NCBI GenBank assembly: GCA_003170595.1
Contig: PMZA01000079.1
Span: 1 to 38,780 of the forward strand
Direction: 5' to 3'
Origin: Armatimonadota bacterium
GTDB taxonomy: Bacteria > Armatimonadota > Zipacnadia > Zipacnadales > FEN-943
Length of the DNA stretch: 38,780 bases
The position numbers and the translations under genes are program-made. Below, in pieces: positions 34,342 to 38,780 of this stretch; the stretch's first letter is position 1, and every line of letters begins with the position of its first letter. The notes under the pieces are model-generated. The model was not told the DNA's origin and ran no database searches. It saw nothing but the letters and a program-made list of their open reading frames with translations.

Positions 34342-34593
34342 ATGGCCAAGAGGGCTCGTCTGCCGGCATGGATCCTTGAGGCCGCTTCACGCCTAGGTCT
34401 GACTGCGCCGAGGCACTATGGCACCAAACCGGGGTTCAGACCAAGGCGGTGGGACAGAAGGCCGACCGAGAAGCAACTCCCCGCGACGAAGCGAGTACCT
34501 CTCGAGTGTGCCTTGGGGAACTGGGGCGAGTCCCCAGTTCCGTCTGGTTCTTGCAGTTGGCCTCTATTGGCTCCCCAATCGGGGCAACTGTAA
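34342..34593 (+). CDS. Possible small ORF upstream of HTH repeat copy 2
   Basis: An 83-codon frame beginning MAKRARLPAWILEAASRLGL. AGGGGGT lies 7 bases before its ATG, a good ribosome binding site. The first 20 residues look like a plausible amphipathic helix; the rest reads through the hairpin at 34517-34541 and into the repeat, and is not protein-like. It may be the start of a gene whose remainder was replaced. No family recognised. Confidence 0.25.
   Translation: MAKRARLPAWILEAASRLGLTAPRHYGTKPGFRPRRWDRRPTEKQLPATKRVPLECALGNWGESPVPSGSCSWPLLAPQSGQL
34517..34541. repeat. Perfect 10-bp hairpin beside the HTH repeat
   Basis: ggaactgggg, a 5-base loop (cgagt), then ccccagttcc. The stem is perfect and strong, with no following T run, so it is not a standard terminator. 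It lies 28 bases before repeat copy 2 and could be an element end or a recombination site. Copy 1 has no equivalent at the same distance. Confidence 0.55.
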
Positions 34594-34809
34594 GAACTCC
34601 CCCGAGGTCGTCACCTTCTCCCTGTTCAGGCCCACGGCCCCCAGAGCAGAAGAGCATCTGCGCCTTTGTCCCCCAAAGGAATCCGCCCTACGAGTAGCCC
34701 TGGAATTCCGGCAGATGCTCGACGATGGGACGGTGCGAAACCACGCCGACATCGCCCGCCTCCGAGGCGTATCCCGTGCCCGGGTGACCCAACTGGTGAA
34801 CATCACCAG
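34569..34809 (+). pseudogene. Dispersed HTH repeat, copy 2 (truncated HTH gene)
   Basis: This matches 16597-16837 codon for codon without gaps. The HTH is intact to LRGVSRARVTQLVNIT, then homology stops. The downstream residues of copy 1 (PRPILDCLLALP onward) are missing and are replaced by a WD40 scrap. The frame stays open to 34900 only by chance. The possible GTG start of copy 1 is GTC here, so this copy is probably dead. Confidence 0.75.
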
Positions 34810-34874
34810 GGCACACCGGGCCAGTGACCAGCGTGGCGTTCAGCCCGGCTGGCAATACCCTGGCGTCGGCGACC
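34809..34874 (+). pseudogene. WD40-repeat fragment
   Basis: In a plus-strand frame different from the HTH frame, these 66 bases read GHTGPVTSVAFSPAGNTLAS then AT. This is the classic first half of a WD40 blade (GH-x-x-x-V-x-S-V-A-F-S-P-x-G). No further blade precedes or follows. It is wedged between the truncated HTH repeat and the reverse-oriented lipA fragment. Confidence 0.6.
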
Positions 34875-35134
34875 CTCCCTGGCTCCTCGGTTTCGACTAG
34901 GCCGGGGATGCCATGCTTAACGGCGCAGAATCCGCAGTCGCGGGTGCAGGTATCGCCGAGGATCATGAAGGTGGCGGTTTGGGAGCCGAAGCACTCGCCG
35001 ACATTGGGGCAGCGGGCTTCCTGGCAGACGGTGTGAACGCCGCGGCAGGCCAGCAGGTCGCGCGTGGAGGCAACCTGATGGGCTTTACCTACTTTGACGC
35101 GTAGCCATGGGGGCAGACGATGATGCTCGGTCAC
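34860..35134 (-). pseudogene. lipA: Lipoyl synthase 5' fragment
   Basis: About 90 N-terminal residues of lipoyl synthase remain, from GTG at 35134 with GGAGGA upstream. The text reads LPPWLRVKVGKAHQVASTRD, then CQEARCPNVGEC (CX4CX5C auxiliary cluster), TATFMILGDTC, and CTRDCGFCAVKHGIPG (radical-SAM CX3CX2C). Homology ends at EEPGRVADA, where family members continue into the barrel (about 200 more residues). Beyond that the frame enters the antisense of the WD40 and HTH scraps and ends at 34688. Both cluster motifs and the ribosome binding site are preserved, so truncation looks recent, but without the barrel it cannot work. Confidence 0.8.
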
Positions 35135-35291
35135 TATTCCCGAATCTCCTCCACTAGGCCCCATTCTACCGCCCGCACCAAGCCGGGTCAAAGGTATGCG
35201 CCAACGAGAGGCGAAGCCCGTATCGTCCCACAGGCCGGGGGCGAAAGCGGCCGGCCGATTGCGACTATGGCGTTCAGGAGGGGCCTAGCGC

Positions 35292-36779
35292 ATGGACCCG
35301 AGCCCGCCAACCGAGAAGCCCAGTCTCATCGAAAGGATCAGGCAGTGGCTCCGCCCCGTCTTTCCCATCACCCAATGGATCCCCGGCACCACGGCTTTCC
35401 ACTGGCGGCTCCTGCAGGACGTCGTCGCCAGGGGCAACCTCATTATGGACCAGACGCGCCAACTGCGCTCTGTGGACCCCGCTGCGAGGGAGTCGCTAGC
35501 GCGGGCGATCTTCGGCCGCAGCGGGCGCGCGGTAGCCGTAGGAGTCCTGGGTGTCCGCGCCATGCACACCGTATTCCTCAGTGCGTACCTCGCGCTGGCC
35601 CTACCTCTATTCCTCACACTCGTGAGCGGCATGCTGCCATGGCTGATGTGGCCTTTCCATGCCCCGCCTTGGTTGCCCAGGCCCTTTCTCCCGCCAGCCG
35701 GACCCGACGTACTGACACTTCCGTCCCAGATCGTCGCAGGGCTCCTCGCGATGGTGCTCATGCTGGCTATCCTCCGCTGCCAGTCGCTCTGGTTCCTCCC
35801 GCTGACCGCGGGTGTGGACGCCATACCCACGGGCCCCATCACGGGCTTCGATGCCACCGTCGAGATATTCGTCGATGCGCACGCAACAGCAGAAGCGCCC
35901 CGGCCGGCACCAAGAAGGGGCGAGGGATACTGGGCCCAGCGGATCAGCCGCCTCTCCCGAGGACTCCTGCCGTCGGTGGCCGTATCGGCCGCACTATTCT
36001 ACCTTTGGGACCATAGCTCTGCGACCCCCGTTAGGGTCTACACCTTCCCTGCCGCGATCGCGCTGGCCATGAACGCGTCCTTCATGCTCAGCGTCGTGGT
36101 CGCCTATAACCTGGGCGGGTGCGCATCGTACGCCTTCGGGCGTTGGCAGCGCGCCTCCTTCCCCGACGCATATGCATGCTTGCGCCTGCATGACGCGCTG
36201 ATCCAGACAGAGGATCCGGCTAACTGGTGGGAAGGCCTGCCCTTCCGGCGCGGCCTGCTTGCTGATCTCGAGTCCGCCGCTCGCTGCATCGAGCATGACC
36301 TGCCGCGGGCCCTCCGCAGTGGAGATGCCACCACTGACGAGTGGTTCAGGACGACTATGAGCCGCGCGTCCGCAGCCCTTCGGGCGAAGAAGAAATGGCT
36401 CCTCTCCCCGCGGCCCGACACGCGCGACCACTTCGCCAGCGCGATTGCCCAGACGCTCCTTCACCTGGCTGAGGGAGACTGGGACGCCCTGGAGCAAACG
36501 GACCCTGAACGCCTCCCACGCCTGGAGGCAGTGGGCAACTGGGCGGCCACATGGCCAAAGGCCCTTCTGTTCGCGGCACTGCCCGCCTTGGGCATCTGGG
36601 CCCTGCGCTCCCACTTTCCGACTTACCTCCCGGAGGAGTACGTTAAGTGGGCAGTCCCGCTCGCGGCCGTGTGGGCGTGGATCTCTCTTACCGCGGCGCT
36701 CGACCCGCACCTCGATACCAAGCTCGACATGGCAGGCAAAGGGATGGGCCTCTTCTTCCCATGGCTCCGCGGCAAATAG
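35292..36779 (+). CDS. Polytopic membrane protein of unknown function
   Basis: A 495-residue protein. AGGAGGGG 8 bases before the ATG at 35292 is one of the strongest ribosome binding sites in the window. Hydrophobic segments lie at about 95-118 (HTVFLSAYLALALPLFLTLV), 145-168 (IVAGLLAMVLMLAIL), 226-244, 255-283 (PAAIALAMNASFMLSVVVAY), 431-448 and 460-478. A long hydrophilic helical stretch lies between (about 285-425, with RCIEHDLPRALRSG and AALRAKKKWLLSPRPD). The N-terminus is cytoplasm-like and proline-rich. No conserved motif tells of transport or catalysis, and I do not recognise the family. The truncated gene 9 bases downstream also encodes a membrane segment and was probably part of the same operon. 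Confidence 0.8.
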   Translation: MDPSPPTEKPSLIERIRQWLRPVFPITQWIPGTTAFHWRLLQDVVARGNLIMDQTRQLRSVDPAARESLARAIFGRSGRAVAVGVLGVRAMHTVFLSAYLALALPLFLTLVSGMLPWLMWPFHAPPWLPRPFLPPAGPDVLTLPSQIVAGLLAMVLMLAILRCQSLWFLPLTAGVDAIPTGPITGFDATVEIFVDAHATAEAPRPAPRRGEGYWAQRISRLSRGLLPSVAVSAALFYLWDHSSATPVRVYTFPAAIALAMNASFMLSVVVAYNLGGCASYAFGRWQRASFPDAYACLRLHDALIQTEDPANWWEGLPFRRGLLADLESAARCIEHDLPRALRSGDATTDEWFRTTMSRASAALRAKKKWLLSPRPDTRDHFASAIAQTLLHLAEGDWDALEQTDPERLPRLEAVGNWAATWPKALLFAALPALGIWALRSHFPTYLPEEYVKWAVPLAAVWAWISLTAALDPHLDTKLDMAGKGMGLFFPWLRGK

Positions 36780-36788
36780 CCGTCGACC

Positions 36789-37103
36789 ATGCCGAGCCCA
36801 CGCAAGTCGCCAGCCCAGATTCTCCTGCGGGGGCTTCTCCACCCCCAGGTGTGGTTTGCCGCTGCCATCGCGATCCTGATCGCCTCCCAGGCCCTCGTGG
36901 GCCACGGGCGTGTTGGCGACTTCGTGGCGCAGGCCACGGCCCTGTCTTTCCCCTACTTCGTGCTGCTGGCAGGATTCATGGTAGGGCTGCAGTCGCACCG
37001 GCTGAGCGGCGGGGGCGTCGCGTTGGGGCATCTGCCGCTGGGACTAAGGGGATCGCCGGCGACGCGGTGCTGTGCTCGCCGGACGGGGATCAGGCGGCGG
37101 TGA
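36789..37103 (+). pseudogene. Truncated membrane protein
   Basis: A frame of 104 codons. The first 70 or so look real: MPSPRKSPAQILLRGLLHPQ, a hydrophobic segment WFAAAIAILIASQALV, and a second, FPYFVLLAGFMVGLQ. From about SHRLSGGG the translation becomes Arg/Gly-rich and the DNA switches to a hydrolase-like remnant in another frame. The gene starts 9 bases after the preceding membrane gene with no clear ribosome binding site, consistent with translational coupling. It could still make a two-segment peptide. Confidence 0.45.
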
Positions 37104-37192
37104 AGGTGAAGGAGTCGGTGCGGGGGTAGGTGGTCGAGGTGGAGTTGCCGGGGCTGACGGTGTGGGGTATTCTCACATTGACCGTCGAGTAG
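37046..37192 (+). pseudogene. C-terminal remnant of a secreted-hydrolase-like gene with in-frame TAG
   Basis: The frame reads GIAGDAVLCSPDGDQAAVKV then KESVRG, a TAG at 37127-37129, then VVEVELPGLTVWGILTLTVE and a TAG stop at 37190-37192. The pattern SPD-x-D ... V-x-V-x-L-P-x-L-x-V-W-G-I-L-x-L resembles the last beta-strands of glycoside-hydrolase-type beta domains. It is continuous in frame across the TAG, as expected for a nonsense change in decaying coding sequence. No upstream part of such a gene exists here. Confidence 0.5.
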
Positions 37193-37200
37193 GCGCTCTG

Positions 37201-37218
37201 CTCGCGCATCATCGCGAG
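37201..37218. promoter_or_regulatory. Inverted repeat CTCGCGCATCATCGCGAG, candidate operator or hairpin
   Basis: A perfect 6+6 dyad with a 6-base centre, 74 bases upstream of the oxidoreductase start and 8 bases after the preceding remnant ends. There is no T run, so a terminator is less likely than an operator. No regulator is nearby. Confidence 0.35.
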
Positions 37219-37292
37219 GCGATTCGCGTTCCACAACTAACAGCACGTAACTCCTACGATAGCCCACACACACCCGAAAGGAAGTGCCCCCT

Positions 37293-38381
37293 TTGAGCAA
37301 GCTACGAGTTGGTGTCATCGGCTGTGGACGCAAGACCGCCCCTAAGGGCCGCCTGGGTTTCGCCATGGCCTACGAGCACGGCAACGGCTACACGGCCCTC
37401 GCCGATACGTGCGAGATGGTCGCCTGCGCGGACATCGTTGAGGAGAATGCCCGCGAGTACGCCGAGACCTTTGGCATCGGCAAGACGTACCTGGACTACA
37501 ACGACATGCTGGCGCAGGAGAACCTCGACGTCGTCAGCGTCTGCACCTGGATGCACCTGCACGAGCCGATGGTGCTGGCCGCCGTGGCCGCCGGGGTGAG
37601 GGCCATCCACTGCGAGAAGCCGATGGCCGACACCTGGGGCGGCTCGAAGCGCATGGCGGCGGCAGCGAAGGAGGGCGGCGTCCAGCTCACCTTCAACCAC
37701 CAGCGCCGCTACGGGGCGCCGTATGTCCTGGCGAAGAAGATGCTTGACGAGGGCGCCCTTGGGGACCTCGTGCGCCAGGAGTGCGAGTGCGGGAACATCT
37801 ACGATTCCGGCACCCACTTCATCGACATGTTCAGCTTCTTCCAGGGCGAGGTCCCGGCGAAGTGGGTCATCGCGCAGATTGACTACCGCACCGAGAACTT
37901 GGTCTTCGGCGGACACTGCGAGAACCAGCAAGTGCTGCTCACTGAGTTCGCTCCGCGAACTCCGTACGACAACGGCGTATTCGGGCTGGTCATGACCGGC
38001 GCGGGCGAGGCTAAGCCCGTCGGCGCGATCAACCGCCTCCTGGGCACCGACGGGGTCATCGAGGTCGGTCTAGCGGACGGGAGGCCGATCCGCTACCGCC
38101 TCCAGGGCGAAAAGGACTGGACCTACCCCGACACCAATGGCGAGAGCATCCACGGGCCGCACTTCATCGAGCGCGCCATCGCCGACGTGGTCGCCTGCCT
38201 CCTCGAGGGCCGCAAGTGCCAGCTCGATGCGAGCAACGCGCTTATCGCCACCGAGATCATCTTCGGGGCGTATGAGTCGAGCCGCCGCCGCGGGCGCGTG
38301 GACTTCCCGCTGGACATCGAGGACAACCCGCTGAAGGCGATGGTTGACAGCGGCGATCTGAAGCTGACGAAGGCGGAGTAG
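37293..38381 (+). CDS. Gfo/Idh/MocA family NAD(P)-dependent sugar oxidoreductase
   Basis: A 362-residue cytoplasmic enzyme. TTG at 37293 is preferred as start because GAAAGGAAG ends 9 bases before it and MSKLRVGVIGCG is the usual family opening. A GTG at 37284 in the same frame directly abuts that ribosome binding site and is less likely. The Rossmann motif is GVIGCGRKTAPKG; the family lysine lies in HCEKPMADTWGG (EKP motif). The C-terminal sheet domain includes YDSGTHFIDMFSFF, where the conserved His-Asp pair is expected. The family oxidises or reduces sugars and inositols, often alongside sugar isomerases like the one at 32410. The substrate is not predictable from this. Confidence 0.92.
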   Translation: MSKLRVGVIGCGRKTAPKGRLGFAMAYEHGNGYTALADTCEMVACADIVEENAREYAETFGIGKTYLDYNDMLAQENLDVVSVCTWMHLHEPMVLAAVAAGVRAIHCEKPMADTWGGSKRMAAAAKEGGVQLTFNHQRRYGAPYVLAKKMLDEGALGDLVRQECECGNIYDSGTHFIDMFSFFQGEVPAKWVIAQIDYRTENLVFGGHCENQQVLLTEFAPRTPYDNGVFGLVMTGAGEAKPVGAINRLLGTDGVIEVGLADGRPIRYRLQGEKDWTYPDTNGESIHGPHFIERAIADVVACLLEGRKCQLDASNALIATEIIFGAYESSRRRGRVDFPLDIEDNPLKAMVDSGDLKLTKAE

Positions 38382-38758
38382 CCGGACGGAGGGACATACG
38401 GAGGGGCCGGACTACGAGCGACCAGACCCGACTAAGAGCCTTCCGGGCGCCCTTCATGTCCGCCTTCTTCCCGAGGGCCACCGCGTCCAGCGCGTCATCG
38501 AGAGCGGCCTGAGCATCGTTCGCCGCGGTCTTGGTCTCCACAACGCGAGCGCGTCCGGCGTCCAGATCGCGCCTTACTGCCTCAATTCCCCTTCAGTCCT
38601 CAGTTCGGTCGGCCCCGGCTCCGCCCTCACCCTCTCCGCCCCGCTCTTCCGCGCACCGCCTTAGCGCCTTGGCCCATCGCCGTCGCGTCCGCCGCCGTTG
38701 CCGCCACAGCCCGCTTCCCCCCGGCCAGGGCCCACCATCCGTCCGACTGGCCCCGGCA
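38382..38758. other. Terminal region without a clear gene; possible helical coding remnant on minus strand
   Basis: On the minus strand a frame from about 38585 to 38395 reads EAVRRDLDAGRARVVETKTA then ANDAQAALDDALDAVALGKK and ADMKGARKALSR. This is a charged, Ala-rich helical sequence that looks more like protein than its surroundings. The only start candidate is a GTG at 38541 without a ribosome binding site, and the frame then overlaps the 3' end of the oxidoreductase gene. I do not recognise it. The remaining bases are pyrimidine-rich on the plus strand and show nothing else. Confidence 0.3.
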
Positions 38759-38780
38759 CTAGCCCGGATTATGCATGAGG
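38759..38780. mobile_element. Possible insertion-sequence terminus at the window edge
   Basis: The last bases, ctagcccggattatgcatgagg (cctcatgcataatccgggct on the other strand), resemble IS ends I associate with IS1380-like elements. No transposase is in the window and the other end is not visible, so this rests on recall only. Confidence 0.2.

Noticed and set aside
16597-34809. CRISPR array or composite transposon bounded by the two HTH repeats
   Set aside because: Only two copies, 18 kb apart, with coding character and no spacers; no transposase or inverted ends at the outer borders.
1-38780. tRNA, rRNA or riboswitch genes
   Set aside because: I looked for T-loop (GGTTCGAATCC-like) and common riboswitch core sequences by eye and saw none. 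A covariance-model scan would be decisive; any hit would overturn this.

Overview
This is a GC-rich window (I estimate mid-60s % GC) of bacterial DNA, densely coding on both strands. It is dominated by very large secreted proteins that look like glycan-degrading enzymes. The mix suggests a free-living glycan degrader of the Armatimonadota, or a Planctomycetota-like lineage: GH78, GH38, GH42-like and unassigned TIM-barrel hydrolases with signal peptides, no SusC/SusD pair, Gfo/Idh/MocA and xylose-isomerase-like sugar enzymes, and a recombinase-cassette type HTH protein. No rRNA or other phylogenetic marker is complete, so the assignment is an inference.

Layout. 1-1571 (-): C-terminally cut secreted TIM-barrel hydrolase. 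1982-5254 (+): GH78 alpha-L-rhamnosidase carrying an inserted discoidin-like module. 5295-7295 (-): secreted protein of unknown function with a duplicated terminal module; its N-terminus is an IS3-type OrfA helix-turn-helix fused in frame. 7516-12683 (+): two-gene operon, a GH42-like hydrolase followed by a TIM-barrel/FGE-like fusion. 12732-13835 and 13934-16033 (-): sialidase-like propeller and an IPT/TIG surface protein. 16635-17099 (+): HTH protein inside a dispersed repeat. 17136-19232 (-): secreted NHL-like propeller. 19392-21449 (+): CBM-TPR-clan-A-like hydrolase. 21829-25194 (+): secreted GH38 alpha-mannosidase. 25280-28267 (-) and 28636-31203 (+): two more large secreted hydrolase-like proteins, divergently arranged. 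31269-34188: three cytoplasmic enzymes (zinc alcohol dehydrogenase, sugar isomerase/epimerase, ornithine cyclodeaminase-like). 34.3-37.2 kb: a scrap zone with a second HTH repeat copy, a WD40 scrap, the 5' end of lipA, an intact polytopic membrane protein, a truncated membrane protein and the end of a hydrolase-like gene with a nonsense codon. 37293-38381 (+): Gfo/Idh/MocA oxidoreductase. 38382-38780: no convincing gene.

How the genes may work together (inference): eleven of the large proteins appear to be exported and carry sugar-binding or hydrolytic modules aimed at rhamnose-, mannose- and galactose-type linkages, and possibly acidic sugars. The cytoplasmic dehydrogenase, isomerase and oxidoreductase could process the released sugars. 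No transporter, sigma/anti-sigma pair or classical regulator is present. Most genes lie in divergent or convergent pairs rather than one long operon, so the region reads as a collection of independently expressed secreted enzymes.

The most unusual theme is gene scrambling. Short pieces of at least six unrelated genes (IS3 orfA, LamG, recombinase-type HTH, WD40, lipA, a hydrolase C-terminus) are stitched between or onto intact genes. In one case the piece supplies the likely promoter, ribosome binding site and start codon of a large secreted protein.
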